Of a stretch of 64,000 nt of DNA, positions 14,401-24,135 are shown piece by piece. The position numbers were made by a program, and so were the translations under genes. The notes under the pieces are model-generated. The model searched no databases. It was not told the DNA's origin and worked only from the letters and a program-made list of their open reading frames with translations. The DNA comes from Axinella damicornis (taxonomy: Eukaryota > Porifera > Demospongiae > Axinellida > Axinellidae): assembly GCA_963931865.1 (NCBI GenBank), contig OZ007505.1, forward strand, positions 16,357,616 to 16,421,615, written 5' to 3'. How positions within the stretch are numbered: position 1 is the stretch's first letter; each line of letters starts with the position of its first letter.

Positions 14401-17400
14401 CATTTTTTGAGTCTCAGCATCATGACTGTGTGGATAGATGATGTTCTGTGTGGTTACCACATTGCAGGCAGAAATGGGCAAGGTTCAAAGGTTGGAGGGT
14501 GAAGTGGTCAGCTTGAAAGCTTCTCTACAACAGAAGGTAGACTCTTCCATGCACAAGTATACATGCATGGAAGCTAGGGTAAATCTTGCTGACTGAAGGC
14601 AGACTTAATTTTATCTCAGAAATGTCTTGTTCAATAGACGGAACGTGCCACTTCCATTGAAAACCAGCTGCAACAAAAGCAGGAGATGCTGCAAGCACTG
14701 CAGAGTGACCTGAATGTAAGTGTTACATTGCTGAACCTTACCTTCACACTCGAATATAATTATAATTTAGTTGCGATAGCAATAGTATTATTCTTGTGCC
14801 ATTATCCTGCTGCCATACACAGTGGCTACACTTTTACCTTTGAGGTGAAGTGGATGTTCAGGGCATGAATTAGCCTCGTCCCCAGGCTCCCCCCTTCCCC
14901 CTGCGTGCGGCGACGAAAAATACGCCGTTTTTCATCATCATGTGCAGGGGGGGAGCCTGGGAATGAGGCTAGGCATGAATTACGTATAGCCTCATACGTA
15001 AGTTAAGACGTGCTTCAGTGGGAAGTTTCACTGGGCCATATCTCAGAAACTGTGCATCCAATTTACTGTTGTCTGTGGTCTAGCTTAATGGATAGCTTGT
15101 TGTCATAGCAACAGTCATCCCCGGTTTCATAATAGGCTCTTGTTGTAAAATACACCAGCAAATGGCTTGCAAAATAGTGGTAAGGATTACTGTTGAGGCG
15201 TCATTACATCTTTCTTGGCAGGAGGGACAGAGAGAATTTGAACAGAAGTGTACAGTGCATGAACAGAAGTTGAAGGGAGAAAAGGAACAATTTGAAGTGA
15301 GTTTTGGTTGAGAGGTGCGTTGCATATAATAGTGTCTGTTGTTGAGTTCGTTTCCTCATTCTGCAGCGAGAAAAAGAGAAGGTGGAAGCTTTGGAACTTG
15401 AGCTGGAGGGGGCAAGAGGGGACTTCAAGGTTAGTTTGAATTAGCTGGGTACATCCTTGCAATCATGCAATGACATCAAAATTCAAGATCCACATGCACA
15501 TGCAGTGCATTGTCACTGTGTTCAAACTAAAGTTTATTTCCTCCTCTCTCCTAACTGTAGGATCTCAACAGCCAGCTGGACCAGGCAGAGTCTGAGGTGG
15601 CCACGGCCCGGCTGAAGACGAAGGAGACGGAGCAACAACTGGCCGCTGCCAGAACTGAGCTAGATGGGGTACATTCATAAGACCATTGTGGATTCACGTG
15701 ACTGTGAATGGAAGCCATGCACATGGAAGAAAAATGCGTGGCTAATGACTGGGAGTTTCTAGTCTACTATACGTTTGATTGGTCACTCACTTGTTGATGT
15801 TTACCGTCTTTCCCTCACAGGTAAAGGCTACTCTGAGTGCAGAAATACTGCAGCTTAACCAGAAACTCACTGCTACAGATCAGACGAGCGAGCAACTTCA
15901 AACTGAGAAGGTATGTAGCAACATGAGTATAGACTAGTAGTCAGTATCAGTTAAAGTACATCTCCATGCTGAGTGTATTGCTACAGAAGAGATGTGTTCT
16001 CACTCCACTGCCATTGAATCGGTGTTGTATGACAGTATTTTAACTGCAGCATGTGTTGTATGCATACAGGCTTCCTTGGCAACAACACTGACGGAGGCAA
16101 GAGGCAATCTTGCAAAGGCTATTAGTGAAAAGTAAGTGAACTTGCGGAAGTGTATGTATACTGGGTCTGGATGGTTATTATATGCAGCAGTTGTGCCTCA
16201 ATCAATCATCAATTTTGCGAGTCACTAATTGACAACGTCCAACCTCCTAGTGTTCCAGTAATCTAAAGCACTGTCCACAATAAGTATTTACCAATGGCAA
16301 TAACTGGCGATAAGGAGTTGTCTTTTGTAGTCTACTGCTAAATGCATCCTTCCGATTAGTCAAACATAACCAAATAGGGAAGTAGCTCTGCTGTATGCAT
16401 TCCTGAACTGAGTATCGATACGTAGCTCTGTTTCATGGTATGTACTTCTGCACAGGGATTTGCTACAGAAGGAAGCTGAGGGCTTTAAGTTGGAGGCGGA
16501 GGGCAAAGGAGCTAAGTGGTTGCAAGAGAAGCAGCAGCTGCAGTTAGAAAGAGATAACCTTACACAGCTGATCAAGGACCTGCAGAACCAGCTGGCCCTG
16601 TCCCAGAAAGATACGGAAAGGGTTAGTCTACAGCTACAGATCCTCTTACCTTGTGATGATAGAAGAAGAATCTATACTATAGCATCCTAGTGCTGCAAGT
16701 GCTGTTGCTGCTAACTTACCGCATAGCACTTAAATTTTGCCAGTCTAAAATTTCTTCAATAACTGTTTCAGATCATTTTGTAAAATTATTGCGAAATCCA
16801 GAAGTCACACCCACATAATCAAGTCTGTGTATGGGTGTGGTGTACTGAGGACTGGGTCTATCCAACGTACACTGAACACAAGGCTAATATCTCATGTTCA
16901 TCAGTAGTAGCGTAGCACTGCTAATACTTTGTGCTCTGCGGCTCGCTTCCCTTTGGTCTTCTTAAGCAGCATTCCTTTCAGCTAAGGTTCAAGCAGATTG
17001 AGTACAGCTCGCACAAGAGGATACGATACCTCTTGGGAGAATGCTCCTTGTAGATCCAGCAGCTTGACCTCAGGGTGGACACATTCAATCCATACTCTTG
17101 AGTACTGAACCAGAGCCATCTTTCTGTCGTGCAGCTGTGCCTATGAACACCATGTGTCAAAGCACCAAGTGTAAACTTCATCTATTTTATAATTTGTGGA
17201 TCAGATGCACGATTGTATAATTCATGATATTCGCAAAACTTTAGACCAACGAAATTTAAGCTATGCAGTATGCAAGCAGAAACAGGTTGCAGCAGTAAAG
17301 TAGTACATAGCTGGTACCCTTCTCACTTCAGTTCTAGCCTAGATAGGAACAAGCAGCCTCATTTCCAGGCCACTTGGGCTATGTGTGTCTAGAACACATG

Positions 17401-19721
17401 AGCAGAGGGATTTATAATATGTGTACGAATAATACTTTAGGTTCGGTCTGAGAAGACACAGATGGACAGTGACCGTGACTCGGAGAAGGCTCGGTTGGAT
17501 GTTCAAATCACAACTCTGGAAGGACAACTGGTAATCAAGATACTATAGTAATCAAGGGAGGTAGACACAGTGAAAACAGTAACGTTTGAATCAAGAGGTT
17601 CTTCAAGTGTTACCCAGCATACAGCTACATAAAGATGTCCAATGTAGCAATGGTGATCTAGATCAGAAAGAGGAAAAAGTTCTCTGAAGCCATGGATATG
17701 TAACACACGTGCATGTACACACAGAGAATCCTGATTCCAACCACGTACTGTACTATGGGAAAGTCCCTTTCCCCGTTAGAGTGAAGCTTGCATACCTATT
17801 TTCTATTCCAGCTCATTGCCGTCACTTCGGTTTTCACTCTCCGCTTGTCTTTTCAGCCTGATTCATTCATAGTGGGCTTTAGCTGTGACATACATTACAC
17901 TACAAATCGCTATTTGTACAGGCAGTTGAACAGAGTGCATTGAAGTCCCTGCAAGAAGAGAAGGCCACAGGGGACAAGCAGCAGGAGATGGCAGTTAGTG
18001 CCCTCAGCAAAAACCTGGCAGCGTTGAGGCAGCAGTTGGAGGGAAGCAAAGGGAAGGTGAAGGATCTTGAAGGTGCCATGAGGGAAAAAGCGAGCAAAAC
18101 GCAAGGTGAGCACACAATATTATTAGCACATTCGGTTGCTAAATCTGCTCATTCCATCAGTGACTTATTGAAACAGTTATTGATCATCAGCTACGTGTTT
18201 GCGTTTCCAGAACTGAATGAGAGGCTGAAGTCCCTTCAGGATGAACACAGAGCTCAGTTAGAAAAGTATGTGTTCATTGCATACGTGCATGTTAGCTGAT
18301 CAACTACCTTCATTACTGAAATGACACCTGCAATCTTTGGTGCAGGTTTCTGGCTCAGGAGGAACAGAAGCAGTCTCTCGTGCAGCAGAACATCTCCCAG
18401 CAGCGTCGTATTCAGGAGTTGGAGGCTGGGATGCAGGAGTTGGGCCGGGAACATCAGACCCTACAGATTGTCCACACACGATTAAGCGAGCGAAAGTGGG
18501 AGAAAGATAGCGAAGTCACTAACTGCAACGCCTGCAGTAGAAAGTTCTCTGTCAATGTCAGGAAGGTTGGTTATGAGAGAAGCATGTCTTGTGCTATTCA
18601 CCAGGGATGATTAAAGCCATTTCCCCACTAGATTATAACCATTACACATATTATACCATTATAACCTTACACATACGTTTATCATAAAGACTTTGGGAAA
18701 TATTTCCTATGGTAGTGCAAGTGTTAAAGTATTTGTAATGTATGACTGTATTGCAAAGAGGTTAGCTTGATCGGTGGATTATCTTCCCTTCTTTCCCTTG
18801 CAGCATCACTGTCGACATTGTGGGTAAGTATTAACCTCATTTCCGCCCCAGGGCTGCACCGTTTTTGGTTGCACGAAGAACGGCGGAGGCCTCTGCCGTT
18901 CTTTGTGCAACCAAGAACGGTGCAGGCCTGGGAAAGAGGCTAGGTAAGTATACTGATTAATGTTTGGGTACTGGTACATGGTGGGCCATCATAAGAACCT
19001 CTGGGTCATATATAGCTTAGCAGGCTGCTTAGTGCACGATTCATGAAACACACCAACAAATTTAAGGTGGCTAATTGTCACTGGAAGCCACTGTTTTAAG
19101 TTGATCATTTCTGTTGTGCTAAAATTTCAGCCCTTTAGAGACCAATGATGATAAAGTAAATTTCATGAGACTTAGGCACACATGTGGCAATGCCCTTAGC
19201 TGATAATAGATTCAAGCCAGGGGGGGTCAGAGGTAGCCTCAGTCCCAGGCCCCGTCTTTTGAGGAAAGAGCCTGGGAACAAGGTTAGGTCAGAGGTGGGA
19301 CAAATAATGTTATGGCTGGGTCTCTGTTTAGCCTTTGTTTAGCATCTCTATCATTTTTGGGAAAGCTTATTAGTGAGTGGGTGTGGTTAGGATGATAGTA
19401 ACTACTTCCTGGAGAAAGGAATTCAAGTGTATTTTCTAAGGGCTCTTCAGGCTGAAAAGGACCTCCAAGATATTGTGGTTAGTGAAGGGTTAAACAAGGC
19501 AGTTACCTGTCAATGAATCCATGGTAAGTAGCTACATACCATGTTGAACCATTTCTACAATGCAGGAATTCCTAGCTACTATACTGTATAATTATTATTT
19601 CCTTTTGTTACCATACAGACAAATCTTCTGCCAGCAATGTACTGCAAAATCTGCTCCGCTTCCTTCATCCAAAAAGCCAGTCCGAGTCTGTGACACTTGC
19701 TACTCTGAACTCACCGGTTAA
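1..19721 (+). CDS. EEA1: EEA1-like early endosome tethering protein, 5' partial, 45 exons
   Basis: Long coiled-coil protein with a C-terminal FYVE finger; the family binds PI3P and Rab5 and tethers early endosomes. Exons (all in phase, GT-AG): 1-933, 1172-1313, 1691-1797, 2154-2240, 3246-3304, 3639-3779, 3876-3944, 4571-4702, 4846-4908, 5501-5569, 5772-5834, 6188-6256, 6435-6503, 7120-7188, 7344-7449, 8628-8714, 9443-9525, 9617-9710, 9790-9843, 9976-10077, 10174-10302, 10404-10538, 11445-11690, 11835-12035, 12357-12416, 12487-12582, 13230-13268, 13337-13453, 13646-13693, 14009-14086, 14323-14370, 14468-14536, 14638-14715, 15222-15296, 15367-15429, 15561-15668, 15821-15910, 16070-16131, 16456-16621, 17441-17530, 17922-18105, 18211-18265, 18346-18565, 18804-18823, 19619-19721. 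About 1725 residues are present; human EEA1 has about 1411. Exon 1 is open to the window edge and codes a Q/E/S-rich, probably disordered region. The FYVE motif is complete: WEKD, CNAC, RKHHCRHCG, CQQC, RVC, CDTC, ending SELTG-stop. The 3' end is certain, the 5' end is missing. Confidence 0.93.
1330..1545. repeat. (TG)n microsatellite in EEA1 intron 2
   Basis: About 215 bases of TG repeats broken by CATG and CG steps. All long open frames here (Val/Cys or His/Thr runs) are artefacts of the repeat. Confidence 0.95.
2660..3207. mobile_element. 548-bp inverted-repeat MITE with TA target duplication
   Basis: Left end CCGTAGTGTCCCG followed by CTAATACGCCCCC; the right end is the reverse complement of CCGTAGTGTCCCG followed by TTAATACGCCCCC. 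That is about 28 bp of terminal inverted repeat with one or two mismatches. TA flanks both ends (2658-2659, 3208-3209), as in Tc1/mariner/pogo-type elements. A second CGAAAATACGCCC motif lies inside each end. No transposase frame is visible, so it is non-autonomous. It sits in EEA1 intron 4. Confidence 0.85.
3315..3640. repeat. TG and CA microsatellites in EEA1 intron 5
   Basis: A TG run at about 3320-3375 and a CA run at about 3575-3632 form an inverted pair in one intron. The CA run ends only a few bases before the acceptor at 3639. Confidence 0.9.
4138..4485. repeat. Purine-rich GGGAGG minisatellite in EEA1 intron 7
   Basis: About 350 bases of almost pure G/A on the plus strand, including a run of about 21 G near 4191-4211 and several near-identical units of roughly 60 bp from about 4320 (GGGAGGGGAGAGAGGTTGGT and so on). 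The G-tracts could form G-quadruplex or triplex DNA. Long minus-strand Pro/Leu/Ser frames are artefacts. Confidence 0.9.
4970..5282. mobile_element. Dispersed inverted-repeat element, copy 1 (CCGAGATTC ends)
   Basis: The left part reads GATGCCGAGATTCGGAAA and the right part GAATCTCGGCACAAATTTAA, inverted, with repeated GCTTCGGAAGAA motifs between. Two more copies occur at 13734-13958 and 58727-58985. No coding sequence; it lies in EEA1 intron 9. Confidence 0.6.
5303..5390. repeat. Degenerate TAGCC hairpin with a 21-bp inverted repeat
   Basis: Begins TAGCCTTATTCCCAGGC, the end sequence of the small hairpin family. It contains a perfect inverted repeat of about 21 bp (CAAGAGCGCATAAGTAGATCG and its complement) around a short loop. 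The matching right terminus is not recognisable, so this is a decayed copy. Confidence 0.55.
5856..5963. repeat. CA, TG and poly-G tracts in EEA1 intron 11
   Basis: A short CA run, then TG repeats leading into a run of more than 30 G. The long G-run is also a likely place for assembly error. Confidence 0.85.
6274..6365. mobile_element. Hairpin insertion (TAGCCTCG family), 92 bp
   Basis: A near-perfect palindrome with TAGCCTCGTTCCCAGGCC at the left and its complement at the right. The core (CACCCCAGC...GCTTGCA) is also palindromic, giving a stem of about 43 bp. GAGTTGC occurs just left (6264-6270) and just right (6366-6372), an imperfect target duplication. It starts 17 bases after the exon 12 donor. 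Confidence 0.8.
6540..7078. repeat. 540-bp TG/TCTG compound microsatellite in EEA1 intron 13
   Basis: Alternating (TG)n blocks separated by TCTGTCTGATG and TCTGGTG units. The block beginning at about 6520 recurs near 6800 with the same order of variants, so the array itself contains a tandem duplication of roughly 280 bp. Confidence 0.92.
8896..8930. mobile_element. Hairpin insertion (TAGCCTCG family), 35 bp with 9-bp TSD
   Basis: The smallest copy: TAGCCTCGTTCCCACG and then GGCCTGGTAACGAGGCTA. It is flanked by a perfect CAGATGGCA duplication at 8887-8895 and 8931-8939. It lies in EEA1 intron 16. Confidence 0.85.
10700..10943. mobile_element. 244-bp inverted-repeat element in EEA1 intron 22
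   Basis: Left end CAGGAGCGCATGAGCTGCC; right end GGCGGCTCATGCGCTCCTG, its inverted match. Subterminal GGCGGC repeats lie inside. No coding capacity; the target duplication is not clear. A degenerate TAGCCTTGTTCCCAGG half-hairpin sits nearby at about 10618. Confidence 0.65.
11278..11440. repeat. (TCTG)n(TATC)n tetranucleotide array
   Basis: Tetranucleotide repeats run right up to the acceptor of EEA1 exon 23 at 11445 and supply its polypyrimidine-like tract. Confidence 0.92.
12916..12993. mobile_element. Hairpin insertion (TAGCCTCG family), 78 bp
   Basis: CAGCCTTGTTCCCAGGC at the left and GCCTGGGAACGAGGCTA at the right. The palindromic core includes ACTCGGTA and GGAGAAGAGCTCTTCTCC. The flanks TTCAAAGCC (12907-12915) and TTCAAAGCT (12994-13002) are a 9-bp target duplication with one mismatch. 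Confidence 0.82.
13482..13581. mobile_element. Degenerate hairpin insertion with poly-G core
   Basis: TGCCTCGTTCCCAGGCTCC at the left and CCTGGAAATGAGGCTA at the right surround a run of about 24 G. No target duplication can be seen. The poly-G run gives false open frames on both strands. Confidence 0.6.
13734..13958. mobile_element. Dispersed inverted-repeat element, copy 2 (CCGAGATTT ends)
   Basis: The best-preserved copy. Left: GGTACATATC, TTTAAAATTG, then ACGCCGAGATTT. Right: GAATCTCGGCATCAATTTAA, GGATGTGTACC, inverted. Terminal inverted repeats are about 30 bp, with no coding capacity. A short related fragment lies near 13085-13195. Confidence 0.7.
14871..14971. mobile_element. Hairpin insertion (TAGCCTCG family), 101 bp with 9-bp TSD
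   Basis: TAGCCTCGTCCCCAGGC to GCCTGGGAATGAGGCTA, with a partly palindromic core. The perfect duplication GGCATGAAT lies at 14862-14870 and 14972-14980. EEA1 intron 33. Confidence 0.85.
18832..18944. mobile_element. Hairpin insertion that duplicated a splice donor, 113 bp
   Basis: TAACCTCATTTCCGCCCCAG to GCCTGGGAAAGAGGCTA. The core is a long palindrome around GCACCGTTTTTGGTTGCAC and its complement. The perfect 9-bp duplication GGTAAGTAT occurs at 18823-18831 and 18945-18953. The left copy is the last base and the donor of the 20-nt FYVE micro-exon. Confidence 0.88.
19234..19286. mobile_element. Hairpin insertion (TAGCCTCG family), 53 bp with 9-bp TSD
   Basis: TAGCCTCAGTCCCAGGC to GCCTGGGAACAAGGTTA, flanked by perfect GGTCAGAGG at 19225-19233 and 19287-19295. 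It is in the last EEA1 intron. Confidence 0.85.
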
Positions 19722-20583
19722 CAATAAGTTTATAGTTGCAGTGGCCATGCTGTCTTGTAAATTTGAGTTATCCAGTTGCTATACATGATCTTCTCTGCCT
19801 ATAGGGTATGATAAATCTACTTTCCCTTTTAAAAATGAATTGTGTATAGTGATCAAAAAGTATTACTAGTATTTGTAACACTCAGTTTCAGTACAAATGA
19901 AATTGTGTAGCCCCTTCAGAATTTGAGATTCAGAGACCACACTTCCGGTCCTCAAAAGAAGATGTGCATTGTGTCCAATGCGCAATGATTCAGCCTAAGT
20001 TCAGGAATTAAGGCTCCACATGCACACAATGCAGCTCTCGAGTCTTGCAAAACCCGGAGACAAGTGAGTACTGTGGTAGCTTGTACACGTTTGCATGAGT
20101 GGTGTGATTGTGTAGTTCTTCCTCCTTGCACCCCTCTCCCTTGAGCCCTCCTTGCATCCTTCCTCAGTCCTGCACCCTCTCCCTCCTTGCACCCCTCCTC
20201 AGTCCTTGCACCCCTCTCCCTCCTTGCACCCCTCTCCCTCCCTTCTTGCATCCTTCCTCAGTCCTAGCACCCTCTCCCTCCTTGCATCCTTCCTCCGTCC
20301 TGCACCCTCTCCCTCCTTGCATCCTTCCTCAGCCCTTGCACCCCTCTCCCTCCCTCCTTGCACCCCTCCTCCGTCCTGCACCCTCTCCCTCCTTGCATCC
20401 TTCCTCAGTCCTTGCACCCTCTCCCTCCTTGCATCCTTCCTCCTTGCACCCTCTCCCTTCTTGCACCTTCCTCCTCCATCCTTGCACTCATCCACTGTCC
20501 TCCTTGCACAGCTGTCTCACCCCTGCACTTGTTCCTTGCACTCCCTCCTACTGTCTCCCCATCCACCTCCCCACCCTCCACAG
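19722..20583. repeat. Intergenic region with a pyrimidine-rich minisatellite
   Basis: 19722-20107 holds the EEA1 3' flank, with no canonical AATAAA seen. From about 20115 to 20520 a C/T-rich minisatellite of short units such as CTCCCTCCTTGCACCC and TCCTTCCTCAGTCCTGCACC runs up to the acceptor of the PRPF3-like exon. Long Ser/Pro/Leu frames here are artefacts. Confidence 0.85.
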
Positions 20584-21119
20584 GACAACATACGTGCCCA
20601 GTGGAGAGCCAGTTTCAAGCAAATCATAGAGAAGCCGCAGAAGAAGGAGGAAAGAGAAGAGGAGAGGACCGTCTGCTTTGATGACCGTGTGGGTCTGCCC
20701 TCCACTCAGCATGTGAAGAAACACTTCCAGTTCAACGATCCTGGTACGCCTGTCATGCTGTACCCGATATGGTCGGTCTCTGACAATCATGCTGCTTTGG
20801 ACAGTGATGGCTTGAACAAACTTTGCTTTCAGCCAGCCTTTGAGATCTTAAACGCATTTGGCACTTTGCAATACAATGCAATCACCAGTCCTTATAATGA
20901 CATAATCGGCACTAACTTAAGTGCCAATTATGCATTGCACAACGAAAATCACAAAGTGTGATTAAACTATGCAATGTTACATGTAGCTGTAAGCCAAAAT
21001 CTCATTTGCATGTTAGTCTGTGAGTACAAGGCTGGCTGAAAGCAGTTTGCTCAAGCCATCACTTTCGAAACCTTTTTAGTGTGCAGGTCCGAGTAGTCAT
21101 CCACCTGTATATTACAGTG

Positions 21120-21487
21120 TTCCATCTGCCCTTTCTTTCCCTCCTGCCATCCCGTCACAATCTCTCCTCCTTCCCTCCTCAACCTCTCTCTCTGTCCTCT
21201 CTCCCTCCTTGCTCCTCAACCTCTCCCTCCATCCTCCCTCCCTCCTTCCTCTTCAACCTCTCCCTCCATCCTTCCTCCCTCCTTCCTCTTCAACCTCTCC
21301 CTCCATCCTCCCTCCCTCCTCAACCTCTCTCTCCTCCTCCCTCCCACCTTCCTCCTCAACCTCTCCCTCCATCCTCCCTCCCTCCTCAACCTCTCCCTCC
21401 ATCCTCACTCCCTCCTCAACCTCTCTCTTCATCTTCCCTCTCTCTTCAACCTCTCCCTCCTTCCTCTCCCTCCATCCTCCCTCCCCC
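21120..21487. repeat. CCTCCCTCC minisatellite inside the PRPF3 relic
   Basis: C/T-only units of about 40 bp (TCAACCTCTCCCTCCATCC and variants) fill the intron up to the acceptor at 21490. It resembles the tract before the previous exon. Confidence 0.9.
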
Positions 21488-21657
21488 AGGCAAGTTCATC
21501 AAGCAGGTCAGATGCGGCGTGCCAAGGCTCAGCTGGACCTGTTGCAGTCCGACATTGCCTCTGCGGCCCGCAAGACTAGCATCTCATCTGTGACCAAACT
21601 GGCCCTCCTTGCTCCGAGCAGGGAGGGCAGGGAGGAGGAGGTCCCACTGGTGGAATG

Positions 21658-22604
21658 GTGGGCCTGACAGGAGGTCAGCACATGGAAGCTAGACTAATCG
21701 TATGTTGGATGGAACCATGTGCAATCACATGAACCAAGTTTTGCTAGTATCAACTTCTGAACACAACTGTTACACACAAACATGCACACGTACACACACA
21801 CACACATACACATACACTCACAAACACCACACGGTACACCACACACACCACCATGCACACACATCATGCACACATTCACACAGCTATGCAGATTTTGATC
21901 AGCAGGTGGAAGTGAGTCAGAAATACGAGGATGTAACGAAAATGGGTCAGAAATACGAGGACGGTAGCGAACCTCATTGAGCACCCTCCCTCCCAGCGGC
22001 CCCCTGGGGAACCGGACCCAGAGATATGCAAAATGAGCCACTCTAGTGATGTTTTGACAGAAGCACACAAGCGAAGACCTAGGCTTGTTTAGTTATCAGT
22101 GTGAATCAATTCACACCTCATGATCATCAGCTATTATCACAATAAATATTATTTTACAGCGCAGTGCAATGTGGATTTTAATTACCCATTTTCAGATTAA
22201 TATACCCAGAAGCTAGTGTGCTATGTTTGCTGAGGAAGAAGTAGAATTTGTGACACATGCATGTCGCACGTTTGGCCTCAGCAAACTCATTGAGATCTCT
22301 GTAAATGTGACTGCTGGCTTATAGTGATGGAAGAGTGCAGGCTGTGAGAATTAATTCATTATGCTGATGAAGAATGACTTCTTCTGTTAACAGAGCATGA
22401 AAGGTCGATCATCTCTTGATCTTCAGTCTCTTGTATACCAAAATGCTTGTACATATACTGGGATGTGATGTCATCATTACATTAATGTTTCAAGAAGCTG
22501 ATGCTACATCGGATCAAATGGACTCCTGACAGGTGTGGTGATGGTACGGCCATGCAAGTAAACACTCCGAGCAGAAATTCAGTTGTCTGTCCTCTCCCAC
22601 ACAG
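21658..22604. other. Stretch where middle PRPF3 exons would be expected
   Basis: Holds a CA/ACACC microsatellite at about 21775-21880 and AT-rich sequence. I found no segment resembling the missing central PRPF3 exons on either strand. Confidence 0.6.
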
Positions 22605-22873
22605 ATGATGACTCCGACTCTGAGGCCCAAAAGGAGCGACAGAATTCGTGCAATGTAGTACGGGAGGTGAGACTGCTCTGTTGCCATGGCTATCACAGAC
22701 TAGCTGTAATCTGTCATTGCACAAATCTATAGGGCAAAGTCTAGGACCGCTTCTTCCAGGACTGGGGTTCCCTGTATACAGACAGCGTAGCTCGGGAGCA
22801 CCTGAAGTGCTACGTTGTGGAGCATTACTGGGACTTGGCCCTCAGCGAGACCATCGTGGAACAGGAGGACTGA

Positions 22874-24135
22874 CCTGCTCACATTCATGCCTGCACTCTT
22901 TGGTTCATGTCTGTAACTCCTGATGCAGTTCCTATAAGAAGCTGAGGCTGGAGGCTGGAGTCCCTTAATCGATCTCTCATTATCTCTGTGGATGAGATCA
23001 ATTAGAAGAATGAACAAGTCATCAATCATGTTATACACTGTGTTGCGTTGCATGGTCCTGGTACATGTAGCTTCACCCAATCAGAGGGCAGCAATTAATG
23101 TCTTCCCTCCGATACCAACACCATCAACAATCTGGCTATGTGTTAACATAAGGCAACAGAAAATAACAAAACAATGCATGCTATAGCTAAAATTAATAAT
23201 GAAGAATGCAACCAATCTTAAGTTCAGGTAGAAAGGTAGAAAATCAAGCTGGTTAAAGAGCCAATATTACATCCAAAGAGAAGAGCCAATATTACATCCA
23301 GCCAATATTACATCCAAAGAGAATAATGAGGGGGTTAATTGGGCTAGGGTAAAAGTTAAGAAGACTTTTAACAGAGCAATTAATTTTCTAACAAAATCAG
23401 GAAGAAAAAAAACAAACAAGCCTACAGCCCCCTCTAAGCTACCAAACAGGAAAAAGACAAAAGAGGGAAAAAAGGAAAAGAAAAAAAAAGGGGGAAAAAA
23501 ATACAACCTAGCAACACACCTACCCCTCCGTGACAGGTCAGACACCGAAGTGTAAGCCTCAGGAGCGCTGGATAGGCGTCGGTGACTGGAATCACAGGAG
23601 GCTAACCTGCTTTCAACCAGAACACCTTTCTTTAGCTTCGGTGGTCAGATGGGAACCGGCGTACTCCGGCTGCTAGGCGGGGAAGTCAGGAACCGGTGTG
23701 TACGGAGTGGCCCAGACTCGTACTCGGTTATTGGGGAGACGAACACTCAACCCCCAGGCTGCAAAGCAAGTGCTTAGCGAGTGTGCCATCCCGACTTCCC
23801 GCCAAAACTAGGCACAAATTCAGCATATAAACCCCTTCCGGCCGGCTAGCTAGTTGCGCGCGCTATAGACTTCCCGCCAAAAATATTTCAAACCGTTCAG
23901 CCGGGCAGTGGGGGTACGGGTCTAGCTAACTCCCTGCCGCTCAGTGAAGAGGCAAGGACAATTCGACGTTAGTTGGAGGAGACAGTGGGCTTTCCATGAA
24001 TTCTGTGAGATAGACGGAAGGAGGGTCATGAGGTGAAGTCAATGCTGTATTCGCGTCAAGACCATGCATGCCGCCCCGAGTGTACTACTGTAAACAATTG
24101 GTTTGTTGTATGTTGTATACTGATCGGTCAGAGAG
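22874..24135. other. Intergenic region, no gene seen
   Basis: Contains a short direct repeat (GCCAATATTACATCCA three times at about 23262-23320), an A-rich tract at 23406-23505, and a possible tRNA-derived repeat. No convincing coding exon. Confidence 0.6.
23540..23805 (-). repeat. Possible tRNA-derived SINE
   Basis: Read on the minus strand, the segment starts GGGATGGCACACTCGCTAAG and then has GGTTGAGTGTTCGTCTCC about 30 bases on, loosely like Pol III A and B boxes. It ends after about 250 bases before a T-rich tract. There is no second copy in the window and the boxes are imperfect, so this is tentative. Confidence 0.35.

Larger units (their letters stand above)
20584..22873 (+). pseudogene. 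PRPF3: Degenerate PRPF3 (U4/U6 snRNP Prp3) relic
   Basis: PRPF3 is a spliceosomal U4/U6 protein. Three blocks match it. 20584-20743 codes DNIRAQW to FQFNDPG. 21490 to about 21657 codes GKFIKQ, then, after a one-base frameshift, MRRAKAQLDLLQ to KLALLAP to EWW. 22605-22666 plus 22733-22873 code the acidic DDDSDSEA stretch and the C-terminus AREHLK to EHYWDLALSE, with stop at 22871. Lesions: the one-base shift in block 2, TAG in frame at about 22742-22744, and absence of roughly 300 residues of the middle, including the most conserved part. Splice borders are still canonical. Neighbours are unrelated. A misassembled or sequencing-damaged real gene is the alternative, but three independent lesions favour a pseudogene. 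Confidence 0.8.

Noticed and set aside
20108..20961. Ser/Pro/Leu open frames of 170-270 codons leading into the PRPF3-like exon
   Set aside because: They are the C/T minisatellite read through into the exon; a clear CTCCACAG acceptor precedes 20584.
21081..21667. Frames of 150-170 codons across the C/T minisatellite
   Set aside because: Simple-sequence artefact joined to the second PRPF3-like exon.
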